Part shown: positions 1 to 7,721 of the stretch, one piece after another
Layout: each line of letters starts with the position of its first letter
How positions within the stretch are numbered: the first letter of the stretch is position 1
DNA from: an uncultured bacterium
Lineage (GTDB): Bacteria > Patescibacteriota > Minisyncoccia > Phycocordibacterales > CAIRYW01
Reading direction: 5' to 3'
Length of the DNA: 49,116 bases
Assembly (NCBI GenBank): GCA_903882905.1
Contig: CAIRYW010000004.1
Coordinates: 1 to 49,116, forward strand
Position numbers and translations under genes: made by a program
The notes under the pieces: model-generated
Database searches by the model: none
Seen by the model: the letters and a program-made list of their open reading frames with translations, nothing else
What the model was told of the DNA's origin: nothing

Positions 1-433
1 TTAAAATTCTTTTTGAAAGAGAAAGACCACCTTTTTCGCATCCGTTACCTTTAATTTCTAAGATGTCATCAATCATTCCAATAAATGCACCTATTGCTAA
101 GGTTGCAAGCGGTATCCACGTTTGACTTCGACTTATAAAATCTAATCTTCCAGCACTAATTGGAAAAATTCTTGCAATACACCAAAAAATTATTGCAGTA
201 ATAATTGCACTAGCCCAAATAATAATTCCTCCAAGGCGTGGTGTTCCAACTTCTTTTTCTTTATGTAACTCATTAAAAATTGGTGTCTCTGATCCAAAAG
301 CATCAATCTTCCCCACTTTTTTTTTCCAGGCTTTATATTTATAAAGATAATGTGTAAGAATTGGTGAAAGACAAATTCCAATAAAAAAGGATACAGTAAT
401 CGGTAAAAAAACTTTTAAGGATTCTCCTATCAT
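1..433 (-). CDS. mraY: phospho-N-acetylmuramoyl-pentapeptide transferase, N-terminal part (runs off window)
   Basis: Integral membrane enzyme that transfers phospho-MurNAc-pentapeptide from UDP to undecaprenyl phosphate, giving lipid I in peptidoglycan synthesis. The frame is open from the ATG at 433 to base 1, so about 144 of the usual ~350 residues are visible. Seen: a first membrane segment near residues 7-29, the motif TPRLGGI (canonical TPTMGGI) near residue 63, and IGMIDDILEI near residue 120, which carries the paired Asp of the MraY active site. The start overlaps the scpB stop (ATGA), so the two are translationally coupled. The C-terminal catalytic residues lie outside the window. Family assignment is confident despite truncation. 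Confidence 0.88.
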   Translation of the reverse strand, partial: MIGESLKVFLPITVSFFIGICLSPILTHYLYKYKAWKKKVGKIDAFGSETPIFNELHKEKEVGTPRLGGIIIWASAIITAIIFWCIARIFPISAGRLDFISRSQTWIPLATLAIGAFIGMIDDILEIKGNGCEKGGLSLSKRIL

Positions 434-984
434 AATTGTGTTTCCTCATTCTCTTTTAATTCCTCGCCCGCAAAGACTTCGACTTTTTCTCGAAGTGCAT
501 CAAATTCAGGTAATTCTATTTCATTCTTTATTCCAAGATAAGAAAGTAATTCAAAAGTCGGTTTGTACAAATTCACTCTTTGATCTTTTGGATCATCAAT
601 TTTTTCTATAAGCCCTCTTGCTTCTAAATGCCTAATGATAAATTGAGAGTTTACTCCTCTAATGTAATCAACAGTACTCCTACGTACAGGAGATTTATAA
701 AGTACGATTGTGAGGGTTTCAAGTGCTGCCTTTGAAAGTTCTTTTGATAGTTCTTCTTTTTGAAGTTTCTCAATAATTTCTGATGATTCAGGAGAAGTTC
801 TGAGTGCTACTTTGTCGCCATTTCTCATTAAAATAATTCCTCCATCTAATTTTGATTCAATGTTTTTTAGGACAGATTCTGTAGTTTGAACATCAATTTT
901 TGCCATTGAAGCTAATTTTTCAACTGAAATTGGCTCATTTTTCCAAAACAAAATAGCCTCAATTATTTTTTCGTTGTTTTCCAT
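430..984 (-). CDS. scpB: segregation and condensation protein ScpB
   Basis: 184 residues, the normal ScpB length. It pairs with the kleisin ScpA and SMC to form the bacterial condensin-like complex that compacts and segregates the nucleoid. The sequence shows the two tandem winged helices of the family: EAILFWKNEPISVEKLA at the N-terminus and ETLTIVLYKSPVRRSTVDYI followed by RGVNSQFIIRHLEARGLIE in the middle, with the typical LYKPTFELLSYLGI close to the C-terminus and a short acidic tail. It lies downstream of scpA on the same strand after a 104-bp gap that holds a hairpin, and overlaps mraY by 4 bp. Confidence 0.93.
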   Translation of the reverse strand: MENNEKIIEAILFWKNEPISVEKLASMAKIDVQTTESVLKNIESKLDGGIILMRNGDKVALRTSPESSEIIEKLQKEELSKELSKAALETLTIVLYKSPVRRSTVDYIRGVNSQFIIRHLEARGLIEKIDDPKDQRVNLYKPTFELLSYLGIKNEIELPEFDALREKVEVFAGEELKENEETQL

Positions 985-1030
985 AAATATAACAACATTT
1001 TAACCTTTTTGGGCTAAATTTCAAAGTTTA

Positions 1031-1072
1031 ATTTGGAGGTAATTCCTCCTCCGGAGGTTTTTCCTCCAAATT
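1031..1072 (-). repeat. GGAGG/CCTCC-rich hairpin between scpA and scpB
   Basis: An inverted repeat, ATTTGGAGG (1031-1039) against CCTCCAAAT (1063-1071), encloses a second palindrome, CCTCCGGAGG (1048-1057). It lies between the scpA stop and the scpB start, has no T-tract on either side, and so is not a standard terminator. It may set the relative expression or stability of the scpA and scpB messages. Its GGAGG strings resemble Shine-Dalgarno sequences but are over 40 nt from the scpB start codon and would be paired. Confidence 0.5.
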
Positions 1073-1088
1073 TTGAAATGTGGGAGGC

Positions 1089-1826
1089 TCAGTTGTATTG
1101 AGGTATTCCTAATTCTGAAGTATGCATCTCTATATCGCCAAAAGTTGATTCCTGCTTTATTTCAATTACACCTTGCTTAAACATTTCCAGAATAGCTAAA
1201 AAACCTACAATAGTTTCTACTTTTTGTTCCCTACTCATTGCTTTACCACCTGAAATCTCTCTGAAGCTAAATTTCAGAGCTTTTTGAACTTTTTCGGTTA
1301 AACGCTCAATCATCTCTTCAATAGAAACAACTTTTTTAATCAGTACTTTTGGCTCTACATTTTTCACAGGAATTCTACCAACGACATCCTTCATGCTTAG
1401 GTATAGTGCGTTAACAGTTATTTTTTCATGAGGAGAAAATACTGTTGTTGTATCTTTATGAAAAGTTTTTTCAAATAAAATATTTTTGCCGTAACCTTCT
1501 TTAATGTAGACTCCAAGATCTTTGATTTTTTGATAAAGTTTTAGTCTTTCCTCGAGATCAGAAATATTTTGTTCCTCTTCATCAGACAATGAAAGATTTG
1601 GCAAAAGAGAGCGAGATTTAATAAGTAAAAGTGTGGAAGCGACAACAATAAATTCTGTTCTGTCCCCTATTGAGTGATCGCCAAGTGTTTGTATATGTCC
1701 CAAATAATCATCTGTAATTTTTGCAAGAGAAACCTCATTAATCAAAAGCTTTCTTTTTTCAATAAAGGAAAGTAATAAATCAAGTGGTCCCTCAAAGGTT
1801 TCAGTTTTTATTTTGAAATCTGTCAT
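1089..1826 (-). CDS. scpA: segregation and condensation protein ScpA
   Basis: 245-residue kleisin subunit that bridges SMC heads and binds ScpB. The N-terminal family signature FEGPLDLLLSFIEKRKLLINEVSLAKITDDYL (residues ~10-42) is the part that contacts the SMC neck; it is followed by the usual LLLIKSRSLLP. The C-terminal winged helix includes VVGFLAILEMFKQGVIEIKQ-type residues (~210-230), which bind the SMC cap. It starts 2 bases after the upstream GNAT gene stop and so belongs to the trpS-aspS-GNAT-scpA-scpB-mraY run. Length and motifs are ordinary; no defect seen. Confidence 0.95.
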   Translation of the reverse strand: MTDFKIKTETFEGPLDLLLSFIEKRKLLINEVSLAKITDDYLGHIQTLGDHSIGDRTEFIVVASTLLLIKSRSLLPNLSLSDEEEQNISDLEERLKLYQKIKDLGVYIKEGYGKNILFEKTFHKDTTTVFSPHEKITVNALYLSMKDVVGRIPVKNVEPKVLIKKVVSIEEMIERLTEKVQKALKFSFREISGGKAMSREQKVETIVGFLAILEMFKQGVIEIKQESTFGDIEMHTSELGIPQYN

Positions 1827-1828
1827 GG

Positions 1829-2374
1829 TTATACTTTTTTATACATATATATATGGTCAACTAATTTATTTCTCCATTTTATTCCCTTGGGTAGGAGGCC
1901 ACTTTTTAGGTATCCGAAAGATTCGTATAAATGAATTGCTCTAATATTATTTCCAAAAACTCCTAATCTAAATATTTTTATGTCTTTAATTTGTTTTCTC
2001 GCCAAGGAATGAATTTCTTTAATCAAAATTCTACCCAATCCTTTGTCTCTATATTCCTTCTTAACACCTATAGCTAAAGTACAAACGTGACTCTCAATTG
2101 AATTGTTGCTTCTTGTAAGGGATACATTTGCAACTAAAATATTTTTGTCAAAAGCAAAAATCTGAACCATATTTCCTTGATCTATTTTTCTTAATGATTT
2201 ATCAAGATAATCTTTCTCGTCTTTTAAATTGAATGTTATACCCTGGGAAACAACGAAGGTCTTTTCAGCGGAAAGATCATTAATGTATTTTAGAAGTGGT
2301 TTTAGATCTGACTTTTTTGGAGGTCTTAGTTCAAGAACTAGCCCAGTCTTTAGTTTAACTTTTTTATTGAACAT
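1829..2374 (-). CDS. GNAT-family N-acetyltransferase
   Basis: 181 residues with the GNAT fold. The N-terminal part (GLVLELRPPKKSDLKPLLKYINDLSAEKTFV) is the typical RimJ/RimL-like opening. The acetyl-CoA loop is IGVKKEYRDKGLGRILIKEIHSLA (~residues 103-127; motif A, R/Q-x-x-G-x-G/A as RDKGLG). FGNNIRAIHLYESFGYLKSGLLPKGIKW is the motif B region common in RimI-like enzymes. The substrate cannot be named: ribosomal protein, antibiotic and small-molecule acetylation are all possible. It is spaced 1 base from aspS and 2 bases from scpA, so it is co-transcribed with them. Confidence 0.85.
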   Translation of the reverse strand: MFNKKVKLKTGLVLELRPPKKSDLKPLLKYINDLSAEKTFVVSQGITFNLKDEKDYLDKSLRKIDQGNMVQIFAFDKNILVANVSLTRSNNSIESHVCTLAIGVKKEYRDKGLGRILIKEIHSLARKQIKDIKIFRLGVFGNNIRAIHLYESFGYLKSGLLPKGIKWRNKLVDHIYMYKKV

Positions 2375-2375
2375 T

Positions 2376-3773
2376 CTACTTATCTTGTTTTTTGATGTTG
2401 ATTCCTAATTCCAAAAGTTGTTCCGTAGATAGATCTGTGGGTGCTTCCATCACAGAAGTATTTCCTCTTGCTGTTTGTGGAAAGGCCTGAACCTCGCGTA
2501 ACCATTTTTCTCCAGTTAAAATCATAACCATTCTTTCAATACCGTGTGCAATTCCTCCATGAGGTGGAGCACCATATGTAAATGCCTCAAGAATATGACC
2601 AAAGTTTTTTTCTATTCGTTCCTCATCGTATCCCATAACTTTAAAAACTGCTTTCAAAATTTCCGGCTTATGGCTTCGAATACTTCCTCCTCCTGTTTCA
2701 AATCCATTACATACAAGGTCGTATTGTTCTGCCATAATTTCTCCAATATTCTCACCTTTTAACAACCAATCTAAATGCTCAGTTTTTGGCATAGAAAATG
2801 GATTGTGTGTAAAAGTCCAATGTCCGTCTTTGTCTTTTTCGAAGAAAGGAAAATCAATAACCCAAGCAAAAGCAAGAATCCCCTTTTCTTTATCCTCTTC
2901 TGTTCGCATATCAAATTTGTCAGCACCGTATTTTTCTATTGCCTCTTTATATGTAATTCTTGGAAATGGTTTCTCTTTGATTGTGTAACCCATTGATTCC
3001 GCAATAGTTGTCATCAACATTTCATCAATTTCCATAAGTTCATCACGAGTTACAAAACTCATTTCAATATCAATTTGAGTGTGCTCAAATCCACGGTCAG
3101 CACGCAAGTCCTCATCTCTAAAACATCTTGCAATTTGAAAATATTTTTCAAATCCCGCAACCATCAAAAGCTGTTTGTATTGTTGTGGACTTTGAGGAAG
3201 TGCAAAAAATTTTCCTGGGTACAATCTTGACGGTACAACAAAGTCTCGTGAACCTTCTGGTGTTGTACTTGTAAAATATGGAGTTTCTATTTCCTTAAAC
3301 CCTTTGCTAAATAAAAATTGTCTAACTTTATCTACAAATTCAGAACGGATTTTAATATTTTTTTGTAGACGTGGTCTGCGTAAATCCAAATATCTGTATT
3401 TAAGGCGAACCTCTTCATCGATATCATGTCCATCGGAATCAAGTGGAAATGGAGGTGTTTTTGCCTCCGCTAAGACATTAATATTTAAAATTTCTAATTC
3501 AATTGAACCATTTTGTTTATCGGATTGAATATTCTTCTCTGGTCTTTGATTAACTTTTCCAACCACCTCAACAACCCATTCCGGTCTTAAGGTTTTTGCA
3601 ATTTCGATAGCCTCACTTTTTGGTAGTACAACACCTTGTACATATCCAGACATATCTCGGAAATCAAAGAAAACCATTTTACCTTGGTCGCGCCTTACAT
3701 CAACCCAACCTTTTATTAAAACAGTTTGCCCAACATTATTCTCTAATTCATTTATGTATATTCGTTTTTGCAT
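2376..3773 (-). CDS. aspS: aspartyl-tRNA synthetase lacking the GAD insertion domain
   Basis: Charges tRNA with aspartate. 465 residues compared with about 590 in most bacteria. Seen in order: OB-fold anticodon domain (1-105, with VLIKGWVDVRRDQGKMVFFDFRD), class II motif 2 (FRDEDLRADRGFEHTQIDIE, ~218-237), and motif 3 (PPHGGIAHGIERMVM, ~403-417). The bacterial C-terminal end is present. The large GAD domain that normally separates YGADKFDMR from WVIDFPFFE is replaced by about ten residues (TEEDKEKGILAFA, ~292-304). Residue 30, a position linked to discrimination between Asp and Asn tRNAs in some bacteria, is Gln. Whether the enzyme is discriminating is unclear. Confidence 0.95.
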   Translation of the reverse strand: MQKRIYINELENNVGQTVLIKGWVDVRRDQGKMVFFDFRDMSGYVQGVVLPKSEAIEIAKTLRPEWVVEVVGKVNQRPEKNIQSDKQNGSIELEILNINVLAEAKTPPFPLDSDGHDIDEEVRLKYRYLDLRRPRLQKNIKIRSEFVDKVRQFLFSKGFKEIETPYFTSTTPEGSRDFVVPSRLYPGKFFALPQSPQQYKQLLMVAGFEKYFQIARCFRDEDLRADRGFEHTQIDIEMSFVTRDELMEIDEMLMTTIAESMGYTIKEKPFPRITYKEAIEKYGADKFDMRTEEDKEKGILAFAWVIDFPFFEKDKDGHWTFTHNPFSMPKTEHLDWLLKGENIGEIMAEQYDLVCNGFETGGGSIRSHKPEILKAVFKVMGYDEERIEKNFGHILEAFTYGAPPHGGIAHGIERMVMILTGEKWLREVQAFPQTARGNTSVMEAPTDLSTEQLLELGINIKKQDK

Positions 3774-3787
3774 TTTTGCGATTTTAA

Positions 3788-3822
3788 AGCTATTAGCTAT
3801 TAGCTTACAGCTGTCAGCTTTT
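3788..3822 (-). repeat. degenerate heptanucleotide repeat (AGCTNNN x5)
   Basis: On the minus strand five consecutive 7-mers read AGCTGAC, AGCTGTA, AGCTAAT, AGCTAAT, AGCTTTA. The array begins at the trpS stop codon and ends 14 bases before the aspS start. The period of 7 with a fixed AGCT core and variable last three bases recurs at several other junctions in the window (16632, 45223, and AGTT versions at 38855 and 42650). Confidence 0.6.
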
Positions 3823-4765
3823 AAATTACTCCAATTTTTGTTTTTACATCATCCATTTTTGCTTTTGCAATTCTAGATGCAGTCTTTGCTCCGTTTTTTA
3901 AAACTTTTTTAATCAGTCTTTCATTATTTGCAAATTTTTCTCTTCTTTCCTTCATTGGAGTAAAATAATTAATTATGTCTTCTGCTAGTTTTTCTTTGAT
4001 ATCTTTGTACTTCCCTTTTAGATTTTCATAGATCGGTTTTAATTCTGATTCATTTCTAAAAAGTTTGTGGATGTTGTAAACATTTTGAGGAAGTTCTCCA
4101 GAAGAATCAGTAACAATAGACATTACCTTTTTCTTGATCTCTTCATCTGTATCAAAAATTCCAATTGTATTGTTATAGCTCTTGCTCATTTTTCTACCAT
4201 CAATTCCTTGAACTGTAGCAACACTTTCTATTATTTTTTCGGTCGGTAGTTTAAAAGTTTCTTCAAAGACATTGTTGAATTTCTGGGCAATGTCTCTTGT
4301 GTATTCAATATGTTGTTTTTGATCTGACCCTACAGGTACAACGTCGGTATCATAAAGCAAAATATCAGCAGCCATAAGAACTGGGTAGTTAAAAACACCA
4401 ACGCTTATTTCTTTTCCCTTTGCTTCAGCATCTTTAAATGCATGGGCTCTCTGTAAAAAAGGGACAGTAACTAAATTATCAAAAATCCAAGTAAGTTCAG
4501 TGTGCTCAGTAATATCTGATTGTTTAAAAAGCGTGATTTTTTTTGGATCAAGCCCAACAGCTAAATAATCAATGACAATTTCTTTAGTTAATTTTTGCAT
4601 TTCATCTGCATTTTGGATTGTATTGAGTGCGTGATAGTCAGCTACCATAGCAAAAACTTCATAATCTCCTTGCATATCTACAAGTTGTTTCATCATGCCA
4701 AAATAGTTTCCTATATGAGGACTGCCAGTTGGTTTTATACCAGATAATAAGCGTTTTTTCTGCAT
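3821..4765 (-). CDS. trpS: tryptophanyl-tRNA synthetase
   Basis: 314-residue class Ic synthetase that charges tRNA-Trp. The HIGH-type motif is PTGSPHIGNYFG (residues ~12-23) and the KMSKS loop is GRKMSKSYNN (~190-199); ADYHAL and the MAADILLYDTDVVPVGSDQKQH region form the Trp pocket and the dimer face. Length is normal for bacterial TrpRS. It is the first gene of the minus-strand run to mraY. Its promoter has a -10 TATTAT six bases before the ATG, which would make the mRNA leaderless. No frameshift or missing motif. Confidence 0.96.
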   Translation of the reverse strand: MQKKRLLSGIKPTGSPHIGNYFGMMKQLVDMQGDYEVFAMVADYHALNTIQNADEMQKLTKEIVIDYLAVGLDPKKITLFKQSDITEHTELTWIFDNLVTVPFLQRAHAFKDAEAKGKEISVGVFNYPVLMAADILLYDTDVVPVGSDQKQHIEYTRDIAQKFNNVFEETFKLPTEKIIESVATVQGIDGRKMSKSYNNTIGIFDTDEEIKKKVMSIVTDSSGELPQNVYNIHKLFRNESELKPIYENLKGKYKDIKEKLAEDIINYFTPMKERREKFANNERLIKKVLKNGAKTASRIAKAKMDDVKTKIGVI

Positions 4766-4771
4766 CTAGAA

Positions 4772-4777
4772 ATAATA
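4772..4777 (-). promoter_or_regulatory. -10 box of a predicted leaderless promoter for trpS
   Basis: TGG-TATTAT (extended -10) on the minus strand, followed by exactly six bases and then the trpS ATG at 4765. Initiation about 7 nt after the box would fall on the A of the start codon. The -35 is poor (TTAACC or T-rich). Confidence 0.5.
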
Positions 4778-4807
4778 CCAAAATTTAAGGTTAAAAAACA
4801 GTCTTAT

Positions 4808-4840
4808 TTAGAACTTGGGAGCTTCGCTCTAAAGTTCTAA
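4808..4840. repeat. short intergenic palindrome
   Basis: TTAGAACTT (4808-4816) pairs with AAGTTCTAA (4832-4840). The centre GGGAGC-TTC-GCTCT extends the stem. It has no T-tract and lies between the stop of the multi-pass protein gene at 4849 and trpS. It belongs to a group of perfect short palindromes with 2-4 nt loops in this window. Confidence 0.5.
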
Positions 4841-4848
4841 GTTATAAA

Positions 4849-5544
4849 TTAAACCGTTGCTAAATTCCCCACAGGTTGTTTAGGATGCTCTGGAATCAAA
4901 AATATAATGCAACTTGAAATTACGGCCACAAAAAGCATGACTAATCCTATAATAGTCATATTCATATCATCCTGAAACAAAAATAAACTAGCAAGACCAA
5001 GTAACAACCCGTTAGCTGAAATCATATACATACGTCGCTTAAGAAAAACATCTCTAAGGATAATAGCAATTTTCCCAAAAACAATTGCCCAGTATGTTCC
5101 GTAAACCAAAGTTGTTAGTATAATTAAAATAGATGTTATTGAGTTTAAGTTCCATGTTAAACCTAGCATTGAAATTTTTGGTGGATCTAAATAAATCAAC
5201 TGAAAACTTGTTGAGATTAATGCAACAAGAAAAAGAATAATATTTAGTAAGGAGACGTTGTTTTTAAAAAATCTGTCTGTAGAAATAAGTTGTACTCTGA
5301 AACACGCAAAAATGAGGCAATACAAAAATATATTTGAAATCACATTTCCGTATGCCGCAAAGTTAAGGTTGCCTGTTGCAAGTAATGGTACTGAGTCAAA
5401 AAAACAAACTAAAAAAATAAAAAGAAATATAACCGCATAGTTGAAAATATGCTGGTTTCTATTTTTTTTGTAAACATGTACAAAATAAATAAATAAATAA
5501 AAGAATGCGATGCTGACTATGAAATAAAGGTATATGGATACCAT
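4849..5544 (-). CDS. multi-pass membrane protein of unknown function
   Basis: 231 residues with about seven hydrophobic segments (e.g. ~3-22, 33-52, 65-80, 95-118, 130-155, 175-192, 196-218) and short charged loops. Topology and position downstream of the histidine kinase suggest that it resembles the N-terminal membrane region of that kinase without the catalytic half; this is an impression from segment count, not an alignment. It has its own strong predicted promoter (TATAAT six bases before ATG), so it can be expressed without the kinase. Function not recognised. Confidence 0.75.
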   Translation of the reverse strand: MVSIYLYFIVSIAFFYLFIYFVHVYKKNRNQHIFNYAVIFLFIFLVCFFDSVPLLATGNLNFAAYGNVISNIFLYCLIFACFRVQLISTDRFFKNNVSLLNIILFLVALISTSFQLIYLDPPKISMLGLTWNLNSITSILIILTTLVYGTYWAIVFGKIAIILRDVFLKRRMYMISANGLLLGLASLFLFQDDMNMTIIGLVMLFVAVISSCIIFLIPEHPKQPVGNLATV

Positions 5545-5550
5545 GTGTAA

Positions 5551-5556
5551 ATTATA
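5551..5556 (-). promoter_or_regulatory. -10 box of a predicted leaderless promoter (gene at 4849-5544)
   Basis: Perfect TATAAT on the minus strand; the six bases TTACAC separate it from the ATG at 5544, so transcription would begin at the start codon. No clear -35. Confidence 0.55.
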
Positions 5557-5577
5557 ACAGAAACTAATAACTAATTG

Positions 5578-7296
5578 CTATAGTCCTTCGGGGAATTTTT
5601 TTACAATCTCGGGTATATGATCATCTTTATTAAGCAGTTTTAATTCAACAGTAAAGGTTGATCCTTTCCCTTCACCCTCTGATTCTGCCCAGATACGCCC
5701 TTTGTGCTGTTCAATAATGCTTTTTGCTACATAAAGTCCAAGGCCTGTGCCCATAATATTTGTTTTTGAAGCATCTTCGGCTCTTGAGAATTTTTCAAAA
5801 AGTTTTGGCATCACTTCTTTTGGAATTCCTATTCCATTGTCACTAACAGATATACGACATTTTTCCGCTCCAACTTTTTCAAGTTTTATACTGATACCTC
5901 CTTTTTTTGTATATTTTGTTGCATTATCAATTAGGTTTGAAATCACCTCTTTGATTTTTCCTTTGTCTGCATTTACCAAGCATGTTTCTTTACTATTTTC
6001 AAAATTTAGAGTTAGTCCTGCATAGGAAACGTTTGGACTGAGCTCTTTAACTGTATCATCTACTAGAGCTCGCAAATCAAATTCAGCAATATCGTATTTC
6101 ATCCTTCCTTGCTCCATTCTCGAAACGTTTAAATAGTCTCCCACAATCAAAAGAAGTGATTGTGTTGATTCATAAATAACTTTTACTGCACCTTTAACTT
6201 GGTCTGTCATTTCACCATAATCCCCTTCTATTAAAAGTGATGCGTATCCTTTGACAGCTGTGAGAGGACCTCTGAGTTGATGTGTAGCAAAAGAAATAAA
6301 TTCTGTTTTTTGGACATCGAGTTCTTTGAGGTGTGCATTTGCCGCTTCCAAATCCTTTTCAACTTTTTCAATTCTTTCTCGTTGTTCTATCTCTTTTTTA
6401 ACACTTCGCATCAAGTTGATGCCTATAACTCCAGTTACGACAAGAGTTACAGAAGTAACAATAATTGAAGGAATGTTCGTTGCATAAAAAAATTGGGATC
6501 CGATTAGTGCGATAAGAGCAAAAATTAGCACCTGTGCACCGAAGGTTTTAGTACTAAAGGCTTTGAAACGAACCATAAGGATGGAGATATAAATAATAAA
6601 CACAACGATGCCGAACATTCCATACATTTCAAGCTGAGAATCTGGCAGAGCACCTATTTCTGAAAGATAATATGTTAAGTTTGTCCATATAAAAAACAAA
6701 AAAAGAAATGCTTCAATTCCTGTTCCCATGAGGGATATTTGTTTTTTAAGGTCAGGTATTGAGGTGCGATATTTACGAATAAGTAAGACAAAAATCCAAA
6801 TCATAGCTAATACGCCAAGCGAAGCGCAGTAGAGTACAAGTGGGGTCCATTCAAATTCAAATGCGTCACATGTTGTTATGTTAAAACCACTTAGATTAAG
6901 ACTGGTTGGAGAAATTATAAGCACGGGGGCAAGTAATACAAGAAAAAAAACTTTAAGACGAACTGAAATATCTTTCTTATTCAAGAATACATAGAAAAAA
7001 TATATAAAAAATATAGCCAACAAACCCAAAATCAAGTTGTAAAAAGACCAAAGAAATAGTATTAAATCGCTGTGAATATTGGTCCACTCTATAAGTGTAG
7101 ATGTCGTCCAAATTGATAAAAGCGTAGTGATTGTGAGGAAGAGACGGTTTAGTAAAGAATGCTCCCCATTACGGAAGACGTATACTCCTACAAAAAAAGT
7201 AAGTATGGTAGTAGGAATATATGCATAATATAGCAATGTGGGTACACCAGAAGTAAACAAAAAATATATAGGTTCTGAAAATAAGTTACAAATCAT
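5578..7296 (-). CDS. membrane sensor histidine kinase with multi-pass N-terminal sensor
   Basis: 572 residues. The first ~295 hold about eight or nine hydrophobic segments, resembling the N-terminal 7TM-type sensor region of some histidine kinases. A short coiled linker (~300-328) leads to the HisKA H-box FISFATHQLRGPLTAVKGY with the phospho-accepting His at 339. The ATP-binding half shows N-box VISNLIDNATKYT (~451-462), G1 VSDNGIGIP (~484-492), F-box LFEKFSRAE and G2 MGTGLGLYVAKSI (~515-527). All catalytic motifs are intact. No response regulator is adjacent, so it is an orphan. It overlaps the Cys-rich gene upstream by 4 bp, implying coupled translation and possibly a shared sensing role. 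Confidence 0.93.
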   Translation of the reverse strand: MICNLFSEPIYFLFTSGVPTLLYYAYIPTTILTFFVGVYVFRNGEHSLLNRLFLTITTLLSIWTTSTLIEWTNIHSDLILFLWSFYNLILGLLAIFFIYFFYVFLNKKDISVRLKVFFLVLLAPVLIISPTSLNLSGFNITTCDAFEFEWTPLVLYCASLGVLAMIWIFVLLIRKYRTSIPDLKKQISLMGTGIEAFLFLFFIWTNLTYYLSEIGALPDSQLEMYGMFGIVVFIIYISILMVRFKAFSTKTFGAQVLIFALIALIGSQFFYATNIPSIIVTSVTLVVTGVIGINLMRSVKKEIEQRERIEKVEKDLEAANAHLKELDVQKTEFISFATHQLRGPLTAVKGYASLLIEGDYGEMTDQVKGAVKVIYESTQSLLLIVGDYLNVSRMEQGRMKYDIAEFDLRALVDDTVKELSPNVSYAGLTLNFENSKETCLVNADKGKIKEVISNLIDNATKYTKKGGISIKLEKVGAEKCRISVSDNGIGIPKEVMPKLFEKFSRAEDASKTNIMGTGLGLYVAKSIIEQHKGRIWAESEGEGKGSTFTVELKLLNKDDHIPEIVKKFPEGL

Positions 7297-7688
7297 TTTT
7301 TTGTAGTCGTTGCATTATTATCAGTAACGCCAAGTGTACTACAGTTATCTCCTTCAGTATTCTTATCGCAATATGTTACGGAACAATTGTGATCAGCTGA
7401 AAAACATTCACTAGCAGCCTTACAGTCTGTTATGTCAGCGCCACATTCCCTATATAGGTCAGGCTCGTATTTTTGCATTTTGGAATAATTATCTATTTTC
7501 GAACATGTATCGTCTTCACAATTTATAAAACATTTCTCCGTGACTGGATCGCATTCGCCGTTGTAGCTAACCACATAATCATGTTTGATCATAAAGCGAT
7601 AGTAAGAAATGATGACTAACAAAATAACTAGTAATGAAAGAGTGTAAGAAAAAAAGTTATTGCGAAGTTTCAAGTATTTATTTTCCAT
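7293..7688 (-). CDS. small one-pass membrane protein with a Cys-rich exported domain
   Basis: 131 residues: a short basic N-terminus, one hydrophobic segment (~12-30), then an exported domain with ten cysteines (46, 53, 57, 62, 82, 89, 95, 102, 107, 116) and many acidic residues, ending in a low-complexity Asn/Thr tail. An even number of Cys outside the membrane suggests disulfides. The stop overlaps the histidine kinase start by 4 bp, so the pair is likely co-translated; a sensory accessory role is inferred from context only. A TATAAT lies at 7708-7713, about 19 bases before the start. No family recognised. Confidence 0.75.
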   Translation of the reverse strand: MENKYLKLRNNFFSYTLSLLVILLVIISYYRFMIKHDYVVSYNGECDPVTEKCFINCEDDTCSKIDNYSKMQKYEPDLYRECGADITDCKAASECFSADHNCSVTYCDKNTEGDNCSTLGVTDNNATTTKK

Positions 7689-7721
7689 AATTTTTCAACA
7701 TGTATAGATTATAACAAAGAT

